A stretch of 64,000 nt of DNA. It comes from Schizochytrium sp. TIO01. Lineage: Eukaryota; Sar; Bigyra; Thraustochytrida; Thraustochytriidae. Positions 50,901 through 62,037 of this stretch are shown here, in pieces. The notes beneath the pieces were generated by a model. It saw only the letters and a list, made by a program, of their open reading frames with translations. It searched no databases and was not told the origin of the DNA. Within the stretch, counting starts at the first letter, position 1, and the number at the start of each line of letters is the position of its first letter. The stretch covers positions 5,699,261 through 5,763,260 of the forward strand of contig SMSO01000031.1 of the NCBI GenBank assembly GCA_004764695.1. Direction: 5' to 3'. Both the position numbers and the translations under genes were made by a program.

Positions 50901-53900
50901 GTGACTCCAGACAGTGCTCCAGAGTTGTGCACTATGCCATTGATAACGACATTGGCTCCGGAAGATATAGTGAGATCTTGTCCTGTCGAGCCTGAATGAG
51001 CAATTGCTTGTGCACCTGAGCTGGATAGTAGAAAATTACCAAGTGAAAGGGTAGCATCCCCGGAGACAATCTCCAGCTGGCCATTCATAGTTAAATCTGT
51101 CACCCCAGAAATATCAGTCCCATCCATTGTGATCCCCTCTACGGTGACAGAGCTAGCTGAAGAGATTGAGAGTGAACTTGTTCCAGAATGTTCGATTGTT
51201 GCACTGTCTTCTGTGAAGGTAAGGTCTGCGCTCATTGTAAGACTCGTGACCCCCGTAACAGTACCCTCGTTTACACTGACACCATCTAGAACAAGATCAC
51301 CGTTTGAACTAAGAACGAATGCTGAGTTATCTGTGTGCGATATTTCTTGGGATCCAGTACCTGAAAGTATGATGTTTCCACCACTATTCGTAAGGTCGCC
51401 CTCCATAGTGATGCTTATCGCACCGCTGACAGCTCCATTGTTGATCGTGACATCATCAAGAATGAGGTCCCCACCGGAGGTTACTTCTAAAGTACTAGAG
51501 TCGTCATGCGAAATCAGTTGAGATCCAGCTTTACTAAATGTCAGATCTCCGCCGGAGATTTCGACACTGCTAGACACTGTCAAGGTTGAAACTCCAGTGA
51601 CAATGCCATCTTGTACTGAAACACCATCTAAAACTAGTTTCCCACCAACAGATGATACCTCAAGATCACCTCCACCGGTTTGTGATATAGTTTGTAGGCT
51701 TGACGATGAGAGTAAAAAATCGCCACTTTCAAGCGTTGCTCCTCCAGAAGAAAGAACAAGATCCCCGCTCATGTCAATGGTTGTAACGCCAGAAAGTGCA
51801 CCAGATGACACTGTAACACCATCCACAAGTACATCACCGCCAGACTCAATCGTTAAGTCGACTCCAACCCCACCAGTATGTGTAATCTTCTGACTACCTG
51901 AGGAGGTAAATAAAACACTTCCAGAGCTAAGCTCTATATCACCTGATTGTGTTGTCATAGTGTCTGTCATTGTTAGCGTCGAGATACCAGATAAAGAACC
52001 TTCATTTATCGTAACACCCTCCGTAATTAGGTTACCTCCAGTTACGATACTTAATGATGATGTTCCAGAGTGTGTGATAACGGCATCTTCACTTGTGAGC
52101 GTGATGCTGTCTGCTACTGCTAATGATGTGACTTCGGAAATGGAACCTTCGTTGATTGTAACACCATCTAGAACAACAGCGCCACCAGAATCAATAATTA
52201 GTTCGGAGCTATCAGGATGCGTAATTGTCTGAGAACCTTGACCAGAAAGCTGAAATGTTGTACCTGTGCTAGAGAAGGTGCCAGACACTGAAAGATCAGC
52301 AACCCCATCAATGTTCCCTGATTGGTGTGTTACGCCATCCGTAACAACACCTCCACCAGAGGAAATAGTCAGCAAAGATGAATGCGTATGAATGATGCTT
52401 TGCGGTCCCAGTGCACTTAAGGTAATGCCACTGCCGGACACATCAAGACTGCCACTCATCGCCATAGACCCAGCTCCTGAGATGTCGCCAGCATTAAATG
52501 TTACTTCCGCCGCAATAAGACTTCCAGAAGTGCTTATCTCTAGAGAAGTCGTTCCAGTGTGAAGAATCGTAGCCATATTGTTGGTGAACTCAATACCCTC
52601 TGTAAGTTGAAGATTGCCGACATCAAACATATCTCCATCTTGGATCGAGACCCCATCTACCACAACATTTCCGCCTGAAGAAATTAAAAGATCCTCACCA
52701 GATCCACCTAAATGACTTATTGCCTGTGAGGTTGCGCTATCAAATACAACGTTACCATTACTTAAAGAAAGATCTCCACCACCCATGCTTAAAGCACTGA
52801 TCCCGCTCATCTCACTGCCATCAATATAGATATCCTCCATAGCAATGGAGCCTGAGCTTGCACTCACGGCTAAATCACCAGATCCAAGATGAAGTAATTG
52901 TGCTGCAGAACCACTCAACATGAGGCTCTGAACTGCTGAGATCTCTCCCTGATTTATTGTCACGTCATTTACTACAACATTTCCTCCAGAGGAAATACTT
53001 AAATCTCCTCCGCTTGTGCTACCAGTGTGCGTAATATGTTGACTTGCTGAATTTGTGAACAAAAGACCTCCGGCTGCTAAAGAAATGTCATTGGCCGTTT
53101 GCAAAGTGCTCACCCCAGTAATATCCCCAGAATCGAATGTGATATCGTCTATCATAATTATGTTTGAAGTAGAGGTAATTGACAAAGAAGTACTTCCGGT
53201 GTGAGCCAATGAAGCAAGCTCCCCACTTAAAAGTAAGTCCGCTGACATTTCAATGCTCGATACACTCGTTATTGCGTTGCCATCAAAGACAACATTTTCG
53301 ATGCCCACAGTTCCTGATGATGAAAGAATGCTGAGGGAAGTAGCGCCAGTATGTGTAATGGTGGCATCGTTTTGTGTCAATATTAAACTCCCGGACATTG
53401 AAAGGTCAGACACTCCTCGCAGTTCTCCATCATTCAATGTGACGCCATCAACCACAATGTTTCCACCTGACGTGAGTGTTAAGTCCTCACCAATACCTCC
53501 GGTGTGAGAAATTGATTGAGCTGTTGAGCTTCCTAAAAATATGCTTCCGAGAGAGAGAGTTAGGTCTCCAGACATTCCCAACCCATCGATGCCTTCTACT
53601 TGCCCTGTTTTAAAAGTAGCTCCTGCAATCACGACATTTCCTCCTGATGACAGGATTTCAAGATCTGCGCCAGCACTACCGATGTGCGTTATCTTTTGAG
53701 CGGATGTTGAAGAAAATAGAATACTACCTGCGCTCATCGAAAGGTCTTCAGACATTGAAAGAGATCCAACGTTTGAGAGATCACTACCATCGAACGCAAC
53801 ATTTTCAATAGTTACCAAACCAGAGGTCGACTCGATTGACAGACTAGTGCTTCCAGCGTGTGTGATTGCTCCAATGTCTTTGGTCATTGTTAAATCCGCA

Positions 53901-56900
53901 CTCATTGAGAGATCCACCACTCCTGAAACAGATCCTCCATTGAAAAGAACATCCTCAACGCGGACGATTCCACTAGACGAAGTAATGACAAGACTGGTGC
54001 TACCAGTGTGGGTGATCTGGGCAGCATCTTGACTCATTGTCATCGAGTTTGACATGGAAAGCGTGGAAATACCATCCACAGCTCCTGTTGCAAATGAGAT
54101 TCCTTCTACAACAACGTTACCACTAGAAGAGTCAATAGTAAGGTCTTGTGCTGCGGCCCCAGTATGTAAAATTGACTGAGCACCGCTGCTCGTAAGCAAG
54201 ATTTGCCCACTTGAAATGGAAAGATCATTAGTCACCGAAAGCGATCCAATACCAGTAATATCACCGCCATTAAAGACGACATCTTCTACAGATACAGTTC
54301 CAGATGAAGAAGAAATTGCAAGAGATGATGATCCTAAGTGAGAAATTTGGGCGATCGACTTTGTCAGTGATAGGTCTCCTGACATGTCAACTGTTGTAAC
54401 AGAGGAAAGAGCTCCATCAGAGATGATTACATCCTCAACCCGAACAGGACCTTGATCTGATACCACATGGAGTTCAGTTGCTCCGGTATGTCGAATAGTG
54501 GTAGTTGACTTGGACAGAGAAAGGTCATCCGTCATGCCCAAGGTAGAAACTTGTGATATTGCTTGATCTTGAAAGAGAACACTCTCAATATTCACCAACC
54601 CTAAAGCGCTTTCCAATACAAGTTGTGTGTTTCCTGTATGCTGAATTCCTACGGAGTCCCCAATCATGGTTATGTCACTAGCTATGCTCATAGAAGATAT
54701 GCCAGAAAGAGCAGAGTTAGCATGGGTAACGCCATCTACAACTACATTTCCACTTGAAGAAGAAATGTCAAGGTCAGCTCCGGCCGCCCCACTATGCGTG
54801 ATTTGTTGAGAGGCCGTTGATTGTAAATCGATATTTCCAGATGCCATAGTGAGGTCTCCATTCATCGAAACAGTCGAAACAGATGAAAGTGCAGCTCCCT
54901 GAAATATTACATCTTCAATTTTTACAGTACCAGAGGTCGAGACTACCTCCAAAGAACCTGCACCTGAATGTTCTATGCGCGCTGTGTTTGCAGTCAGCTG
55001 CAACGGCCCTGCCATGGTCTGCGAAGACACCCCCGAAAGTTCTCCATTGCTAACCGTTACTCCATCTAGCACAACATTACCTTCTGATCTAATCGTAAAG
55101 TCTTGTCCTGATCCACCAGAGTGAATGATGGCTTGAGCATTGGAAGACTGCAATAAGATATTTCCTGTACTCAATCTCAAAATACCATTTATGTCAATAT
55201 CTTGAATATTTGACATTGAGGCGCTGTCAAACAGAATATCTTCAACACTGATGCATCCACTTGTTGAAGTGATGCTAAGAAGAGTTGCTCCCGAGTGATC
55301 AATATAAGACATATCAGCACTCAACTCAAGACGATTTTCTATCTGTAAATCAGTAACGCCACTCACTGCCGCAGCGTCAAAGGTTATATCCTCAATCAAT
55401 ACAGTCCCAGCTGAGGAGACAATAGTCAACGAAGTCACTCCTGAGTGCGCGATGGTTGCGGTATCTTTGGACACCGTTATATCGCCACTGGCCTGGAGTG
55501 TAGAGACTCCGGTAATTGTAGTGTCCTGGAAAGTAACCCCTTCAAGATAAACAACTCCTGAATCTGATTCAATCGTGAGAGATGTCCCGCCGCTATGCTG
55601 GATACGCGTCACATCTTTTGAAAATCGCAAATCATCTGACATATCGATAGTAGAAACCCCAGATAATGCATCGCCTTCAAACGTTACGCTTTCAACAATA
55701 ACATTACCTTGTACACTAGACAACGAGAAATCACCTACTCCACCTGGACTACCAGTGTGTACAATTTCTTGACTTGAAGTTGATTGAAAATAAGCATTAC
55801 CCAGTGTACTACTGATATCACCAGAAAGGTCAAGATTTCTGACTTCGGAAATATCAGGGCCGTCAAATGTAACACTCTCAAGAGATACATAACCCGACTG
55901 AGACGCAATAGTGAGAGATGTAGTACCACTATGCGTCAAAGAAGCAGCGTTCTTACTCATAGTCAAATCATTGGACATTGATAAAGTTGTTACCGAAGAC
56001 ATCGCGGACCCACTAAAAACTACGTTCTCGACCACAACATTGCCTGCAGTGCTTACAAGATGAAGATCCCCATTCGCGCCTCCAGTATGGCGGATTCGCT
56101 GAGTAACTGTGCTCGTAAATGAGACGTCGCTATTAACAGCGATTGTTTCCACGTTTGAAACAGCTCCGCCACTAAACTGGACATCTTCTATACTTACTGT
56201 TCCCGAGGCTGAAGATATTGCAAGACCTATAGCTCCGCTGTGCACTACATGAGCTTCTGATTGAGACATTATCAGATCGCCCGACATTGAAACAGTTCCA
56301 ATCGCGGATATATCTGCTCCGCTAAACGTGACGTCTTCAACAGTCACAGCACCTTGATCACTAATAATTTGAAGATTACCTGTTGTACCAGTGTGTACAA
56401 TGTTTTGCTTGGTGCTCGCGGAGAGAATAAGATCCCCACTCGCAAGTTCCAAATCTCCAGATGTTTTGATACGGCCACCGTCTTGAAAAATTACATCTTC
56501 CACAACAACATTCGCATTGGTAGATGTTATAAAAAGGTCTTCATTGGAAATGCCTTCATGAATGATATTTTGTGTGCTGGTTGAAGCTAAAATCAAGTCC
56601 CCAGTTTGCAGAGTCAGTACATTCGGGATCACAAGAGATCCGTTTTTTGCTGTTACGCCATCGATTTGTACATTTCCAAATGTTGAGAAAACAACAAGGT
56701 CCTCTCCCACGGCACCTGTATGCAAAATTCTTTGTGATGTGACGCTTGTCAGATCCACATTTCCATTTAATGAAAGAAGACCATCTTCAAAAATAGCATT
56801 TTCAATGTCTACTGCCCCAGAGCTTGATGTAATAGTTAATGGTCCGTCAGATATGATCTCACTTCCTTCGTTGTTTGCATCGAGTATAAGGCTTTGTACA

Positions 56901-59900
56901 TTGCTAACAGTGGTGTTTTCAAACAAGATGTTCTCTATCTCAACTCCCTCGTTGGTAGAAGTTAATTTAAAGCGACCTTCTTGAGCTGTAAGACCTCGGG
57001 GAGAAACCCAAAGGGTTTCATTGAGGATAAGAGTGTCATTTTCATGCCGGAGATTCATCGTTGTAAGTAATCCGCCTGCACCATATACAGTGATATATTC
57101 TGCAGGCTGAGATTTAGCGCGCAAATCAAGCGCTGCAAATTCATAGTTCCCAATATCTAGATCAGCTGATGCGGTAAATGATGTGATACCGTTAATCTCT
57201 GCACTACTAGATATTTCTCGCCAGGCTACACCATCAAATATGAGCAAGACACTTCCTCCAGGTGGTATTGCAATATCCCCAGATGTAACCTCTTCGTCAT
57301 CATTTTGCAAAAATAATAACTGTCCAATAGAAGCCTGTGAAGTTGATATGGTCACCAGATTAGACTCCTGCGCACCATCACCTAAAATGCGGACAAAGCT
57401 TTGGTTGGTGAAAACATTTATTGAAGACCCAGCATTTACATTTGCCTTGTCAAAAATAACTTGTCCATTAGCATAGAAGGCGCCCGATGCAGTGATAGAA
57501 GCGCCATTCTGGGTACTAATAGCTTCTTCAGTCAGAATAGGCCCAAAACCAGGCTGTATGCTACCCACAGTTAAATTCCCTGTCATATTAATATCTTCCA
57601 TGTTGCCTGTAGTCAGAATGGTACCTGTTATAACTTTTGTGGGCACGACAAGGGTAGTGTCAGCGCTGTTCGGCGCTTGATCGATGCGTAAGATGACTTT
57701 GTAGGGGTCTGTTCGAGACACTTTAAAGTTGAGAGGTTCACTTCCAGTAATAATTGTGTCAAAGCGTGCAAAGTCATCATGACCATCGAGACCAACAATC
57801 ACATTGCCCGGTAGATACGTTATGCTATCCGAATCTCGATTGTTTTCAATATGCACGTCTCCTTCGCTAATGAGCTGGTCGCCAGTAATGCCAAGACCGC
57901 CCTCGATCGTTAGATTATGTATTAGACTGAGATGCATCTGTTTGAAGTTGACGCGTGTCAAGTTCAATGCCCCGACCGTGATGTATTCAATGAAGTTTGG
58001 CGGATTGAGTTCACGACTAACGATAGTTGCGTTCGTTATATCAATTGCATCCAATACATTCAAACGGCTAGCATTGAGTGTTTCTCCCACTTCTGCACTC
58101 GACACCATGACTTGACCTGCGCGAATTGTGTTTTCAAGGCCAATGTTAATATCTCCGAAACCTTCAGAGATAGATCCAGTCTGCAGTTCACCTCCGACAT
58201 TTAAGTCACCGTCAATTGTTACGTTGTATAATGCGTGAAGAAGTGGCGTGATCACTTGCATCTGACTCGTGTTTAGACGAAGCAGTGTCTCGGATCCAAT
58301 CCGGGTCTGCAGGTCATCCGATGTGCGAATCAATTGTGCACCTTCGGTCAGGTTGGTGCTTGCAGAGTGCGCAAGCATAATTGCTGCACCTTCTTCTGTA
58401 ATACCAACCTGGATCATAGGAAGATGCTCATGGTTTCCTGAATCCTCATTTGTCTCAAGGGGTGTCACCAGCAATGATGGGGCTTCCAGAGTTCCATATG
58501 CTTTCAGAGGAGTTGAGATTTTCAGAATTTCATTCTCATAGAAAAGAGTGGAAGAGTCGATCGAAACCGAGCCATCTACTTGGGCATCTCCAGAGACGTG
58601 GAGTCGCTTCTCCGGATTGCCTGTACCAATTCCAACCCTCGATGTGTTGGTGGAACTGCCAATTGCAATAACTGAGGATACACCAGAGTCAATAGCTACA
58701 TCATTTGCTGCACGCATCTCGAGTTTGGCATCAGAAGAACGAAGATAGCCGGTCATTCGAAACGAGTCGTCAAAAAGGTGTTCACCAAACTCTAAGATGG
58801 TATATTTGGTGGTCTCCAGACTCCGTCTAGGTTGTGGTTTGGATGAAGGGTTGGACTTCTCAGCCTTAGTTCCCGGACTTTCTCCAGGGGAGATTTCTGA
58901 TTCGGATGTGCTTGTGTGTGCTGTTGTTGCGATTTTAGATGAACCATATAAAAGCCATGGTGCTGGCGAATAAATACTTTGAGCAGGTGTTTGAACTTGA
59001 TTGGAGAATGCTGTTTTCTTAGGTTTGGATGTGCGGGCATCCCCAAGCACGCGTCTTTCCCTGCGGCGTGCTGCCTCACTTTCTGTTTCTTTAGTTGATA
59101 ACCTAATGGTACTAGTGCTTGTGTCTGACGCCTTTGACGAGACTTCGAGCTCGACTTCAGGATTTAGACTGTGGATTCCAATACTTCCATCGGGGGTGAC
59201 GATCGAGGACTCTTGGATTAGGAGGTTCGAAACGTCGAATTCAATACCATAGTACTGACGCAAAAGCACAGACATGACCCAAAGCACGAAAAGAATCGTC
59301 AAACTTAATAAAGCGCCCCAGGTAGCAAATAAGAGAGCACGTTTACGATATCGAAATGGGTTATATGATAAATCTCGCGCTGTGAGAAGCTTTTCTGCTT
59401 CTTTGTCTGGAAGAATTCGAGCCCCTCGTCCAGTCAAAAATCCTCGAAGTTGTGTACCTGTCTTTGTCATTGGGTTCGCCCCGCGCGTTTCAGCATTTGT
59501 GTCTTCGTCGTCAGATTTTTCATCACCCTCTGTATCTGAATCATCCACTAGGTCTTTGTCTACCACGCCTTTTGCCCCAGCTTCCCTCAGAGCTTCTGCA
59601 AGCATGTCCTTTGTATCGGGCATATTCAGGTCGCTTCCACTATCATCAACTTCTCCTTTCCCCTTAGTATCGCTCGCTCCAGTTTTGGCGCCCCAAGCTT
59701 GGCTCGGAGCTTTTGGTGAATCCGGTTCAATGCCTACTGAAGAAATCTTTCTCCATCCGCGTTTCTTTTTTTGTTTCTGTGCTACATTCTTCAAGCCTTG
59801 AGTTTCATGCGCCTGCCTTGTTGTGGATAATTTATTTTTGCCAACTTTAGAGCTCAACATGTCATTCTGTGAATCATTGATGCCTTCTTGAGTATCTTCA

Positions 59901-59998
59901 AGATTGGTTGATTTCTTCTTCGTGTTATCAACAATTTGGGACGAGGCCCCTTCGTCCTGTGACTTCCGCCTCTCGGCCCACGTGAGGTATTCGTCCAT
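23991..59998 (-). CDS. Giant repeat-built membrane-anchored fibre protein (~12,000 aa, one frameshift)
   Basis: This minus-strand gene starts at an ATG with strong context (ACCATGG) and ends at TAA at 23991-23993. It is open for 9,955 codons to about 30131, where one base is missing, and then continues in register for another ~2,045 codons to the end. Allowing for that base, the product is about 12,002 residues with no evident intron. Residues 1-220 are acidic, Lys-rich and probably cytoplasmic. Residues 221-246 are a membrane segment preceded by RYRKR, which predicts a type II topology. Residues 250-1080 form a head with tail-fibre-like motifs. About 200 units of 49, 57 or ~66 residues follow, each with I-x-H-[ST]-G or H-A-D, then L-x-I-x-S, G-x-[VL]-x-[VI]-[ED] and S-x-[VI]-x-[ST]-[LM]. 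The last ~38 residues form a leucine-rich coil ending HGLIAS. I infer an extracellular, probably trimeric, beta-structured fibre; no function is established. Confidence 0.85.
23994..24110 (-). other. C-terminal coiled-coil of the giant protein
   Basis: The final 39 residues (SEVMALRDECEKL, later LNDLLVKLRTHGLIAS) show heptad-spaced Leu/Val with charged flanks. The ending resembles the terminal coil of many phage and viral fibre proteins (LNxLLxxLRxHGLI), where it is thought to register the chains. Its presence in frame is also evidence that the 3' part of the gene is real and under selection. Confidence 0.7.
27143..30026 (-). repeat. Tandem array A, 1128-bp period, 2.56 copies
   Basis: Copies begin at 27143, 28271 and 29399, the last partial and diverging at 30027. 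They are nearly identical with scattered single-base differences, for example GCGCCGGAA versus GCGCCGGCA in the copies around 27570 and 28690. The period is 376 codons and contains seven fibre units. Confidence 0.95.
30130..30131 (-). other. Single-base frameshift in the giant gene
   Basis: On the plus strand GTAATCCGTCG stands where sister units have GTAAC(T/G)CC(A/T)TC. Restoring one base between 30130 and 30131 gives a normal DGVTVDDGALSG-type unit and rejoins two open frames of 9,955 and ~2,045 codons. Without it the frame ends after about 33 abnormal residues, at 30035. The site lies in the single-copy spacer between tandem arrays A and B. No slippery heptamer is visible. Confidence 0.85.
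30389..33295 (-). repeat. Tandem array B, 1131-bp period, 2.57 copies
   Basis: Copies begin at about 30389, 31520 and 32651, the last partial and diverging at 33296. The copies are almost identical. The 377-codon period also contains seven fibre units, in the same cyclic order of length classes as array A. Confidence 0.95.
41557..43810 (-). repeat. Long internal duplication C, copy 1
   Basis: About 2.25 kb. Bases from 41586 onward match 48810-51034 at an offset of 7224 with very few differences, and the first ~1.25 kb matches copy 2 at an offset of 3789. It encodes repeat units of the giant protein, so the duplication kept the reading frame (all offsets are multiples of three). Confidence 0.93.
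45346..46592 (-). repeat. Long internal duplication C, copy 2 (short)
   Basis: About 1.25 kb nearly identical to the first part of copy 1. Similarity ends near 46592, where different units follow. Confidence 0.93.
48810..51034 (-). repeat. Long internal duplication C, copy 3
   Basis: About 2.2 kb nearly identical to copy 1, with small differences such as GAACGAAGC versus GAGCGAAGC near 50870 and 43650. It ends at the same unit position as copy 1. Confidence 0.93.
57213..57404 (-). other. Tail-fibre-like head segment of the giant protein
   Basis: It encodes a stretch from SFVRILGDG through QLLFLQNDDEEVTSG to LLIFDGVAWREIS. From memory, this N-to-C pattern (value list, 'ISTSxASxGQLLF', then a Gly/Ile strand and 'FDGxAWR') is common in bacterial and phage tail-fibre-type proteins. 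It is non-repetitive and lies just before the repeat array. Confidence 0.5.
58565..58639 (-). other. VGIGTxNPxKRLHVSG motif of the giant protein
   Basis: Residues about 454-478 contain RVGIGTGNPEKRLHVSG followed by DAQVDGSVSI. This signature is typical of the head or shaft start of phage and bacterial tail-fibre-like proteins that often end in an intramolecular chaperone. I see no S74-type chaperone peptidase at the C-terminus here; a plain coil is found instead. Confidence 0.65.
59261..59338 (-). other. Single transmembrane anchor of the giant protein
   Basis: Residues 221-246 (ALLFATWGALLSLTILFVLW and following) are a strongly hydrophobic span. It is preceded by RYRKR and followed by RQYYGIEFD. 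The positive charge on the N-terminal side predicts that the N-terminus is cytoplasmic and the repeats extracellular or lumenal. Confidence 0.85.
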
Positions 59999-60986
59999 GG
60001 TTCTTCAGGGCAGTGAATCCCACACAGTCCTGCACAACAAGTCTTCTTGACGTCTGCAGTGACGCCGCGTGTGAAACCTTGTTGCGTTTTCACTGTCGAG
60101 GTTTGATCCAGTTCGTAGTAGTTTTTCCCTTGCGATCGTTGATGCAGCCCTGCTTACTTTCTTAACGGGCCAACGGAAAGTGCTGATCTCCACCCTGGGC
60201 TCTACTCACCGTCGGTTCAACTAAGAGTCTAGACTGGTCCACGTCAAGGATCCCTGGCAACCCTGGACTTCGGGTTAGGGGCTTGGTTCTGTGATTGCTT
60301 GCTTCAGCAATGAGTTCCACCGGAAATTTGTTTTCTATGTCACGATTTAAATGAGATACAATGTGTATCACATTTTGAATCCCTAAAGCCAAAGTTAGGT
60401 ACTACTAGGCTTATTTGTAAAAATTTCCCTAACCACTATTATTGCCAAAGACTGCATACTAATACTCAGAGTTATTGTATCATTTGTTATATGGGCTTTG
60501 GCGCAAACTATGTTTTGTGCGACCCGAATGAACGGTACGAGCTTTTAAATCACAAGTCTGATTTGACAATCTCTTTTTGGTGGCGATCAAAGCGGCGTGT
60601 TATTTTTCGTAAATGTATAGTAATTGTGGGTATGGGGATTAATTGACTAGAAGTGAAACTCATGGAAATCCTATGGATTAGGTTGTTCATTTGGAGGGAA
60701 AGACAAAAAGCACAAAGAAGCAGGGAAAGATAAGTATGGCTGCTCACAGGGTTTGATGGTTGCTTAGTTCATGTATGTTCGAATTGGGTATTACAAACTA
60801 TATATGCCACTAAATCAAATTGGAGCAGATACCTTGCCTACGACTGCTGTGTTATCTCTATTTCATTTGAAAGAGGAAAGTGAAGGAGCGGGAAACTATA
60901 AGCAAGATATGGTTACTACACACGGGGAAGGGATGAAATTGTGAATGAATGAAAGGCTAATGGCGGGCAGGAGATGTATCCAACGT
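59999..60986. other. Interval between THOC7 and the giant gene
   Basis: About 1 kb on the promoter side of the giant gene, behind the 3' end of THOC7. It has only short frames without motifs. A GGTGAGTAG on the minus strand near 60208 could be a 5'-UTR splice donor, but this is speculative. Confidence 0.45.
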
Positions 60987-62037
60987 TTATGTTTGCAGGG
61001 ATTGTGAGAGCTCTGCAACAGCATGCATAAGGAGCTGAAACTGTTTGCGTCGAAGATCGAGCTGGTTGAGTACGTCCTGTTCACGATTACGGAGAGTCTC
61101 AAGCTCTGCCTGTACCTCCGCAACAGCTGCCTGGGATACCGCGCGGGGAACCTCGGTGTTGACTTGCGAGGCCAAGGTTTCGCACTCTTCTTTCCGTTGG
61201 CGCATAAGTTTTTCGTTTACGAGTTCCGTTTGAAGCTGTGTAATATCCTTTTCGGCCTCACCAATGCGTTTCTCTGTGTGATGTAAAGACATTATAATGT
61301 TAGAGACTTGATCTATCACAATGATGATAATTTAGATGTTGGCAGTTCCAAGTTCACGTACGAATTTCGTTATCCAAATGCTTGTATTGGTTGATCTCCT
61401 CCTCGGCAAGTTTGGCAACCATGCTTGCCTTGTCGAACTCTAGCTCAAGCATACCAAGTTCGCGCAAGAATGTGTTCAACGCTGATTCACTGTGTCCGTA
61501 GGAAGTAAATGTCTGTCAGTTGAGAGGCCCTTCAATCTCACATCTCTTCCTAAGCATAACGTACCTGCCAGCATCTGTTTCGCCCTGCAAAGCAAGGAAT
61601 GCCCTGGTGCATTGTGCTACCGATGGTTCGCTTGCTGGCACCACCGAATCTCGCGCCACAAGTCTCTTGTTCACAATCGCTGCAGAATCACCATTTGAAC
61701 TATGTCAGTTTTCAGCCCTACGCAACCTTGTTCAGTGCGCTACTAAACATTTCAATATGCTTGAAATGGATTCCTTCCTCGCATGTTCCAGACTTTTGCA
61801 CTCTCACAGCGTCGCGTTCCTTGCGAGATCGAAGTCGCGCTCGCAGCACAGAAGTTCGGGTGTGCCTGCATCCAGGCGTTTGAACTTCAACCTGTGCTTA
61901 CCTTGGTCCATGCTGCTGTTAGGAGTATTCTCCCCACTAGCCTGTGCTCTGGCGGAGGTCTTGGACTTCCTTTGCGTGCTCTTAGGCGGCAGCTCGAGCA
62001 GCGCTGCGTTGCGGCGAAGCGGGTCTGAGCCCTCCAC
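60987..62037 (-). CDS. THO complex subunit 7 homologue, four exons
   Basis: I reconstruct four exons: 62037-61902, 61679-61565, 61489-61362 and 61273-60987. The introns are 222, 75 and 88 bases, all GT-AG, and all junctions keep the frame (for example MDQ then AIVNKRL, and LDNEI then QKRIGEAEK). The product is 221 residues; human THOC7 is close to 200. The match to THOC7 is clear along its length: the VNKRL start, the predicted coil with HLDNEIQKRIGEAEKDI, the RKEECETLASQV segment and the hallmark LDLRRKQFQLLMHAV. THOC7 is a coiled-coil subunit of the THO/TREX complex, which couples transcription to mRNP assembly and nuclear export. The start at 62037 adds a 42-residue basic leader; the Met at 61911 (MDQ) is an alternative start closer to the human N-terminus. 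The identification rests on recalled family sequence, not a search. Confidence 0.88.

Larger units (their letters stand above)
24230..56775 (-). repeat. Coding array of about 200 fibre repeat units
   Basis: About 10,800 residues of tandem units. Three length classes recur. A 49-residue unit is of the type MTDDLTLSKAAASIVHSG. A 57-residue unit contains SGGNIILSKxGxQSIxHAD. A longer unit of about 66 contains GDILLQSSxSQxIxHTGG. The repeats are almost free of Pro, Trp and Tyr, poor in Lys and Arg, and very rich in Ser, Thr, Gly, Val, Ile and Leu. The unit count is my estimate from length divided by mean unit size. Confidence 0.9.

Noticed and set aside
24230-56775. CRISPR-like or satellite DNA interpretation of the periodic repeats
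   Set aside because: The periods (147, 171 and ~198 bases, and 1128/1131) are all multiples of three and preserve one protein frame, with synonymous differences between units. There is no repeat-spacer structure.
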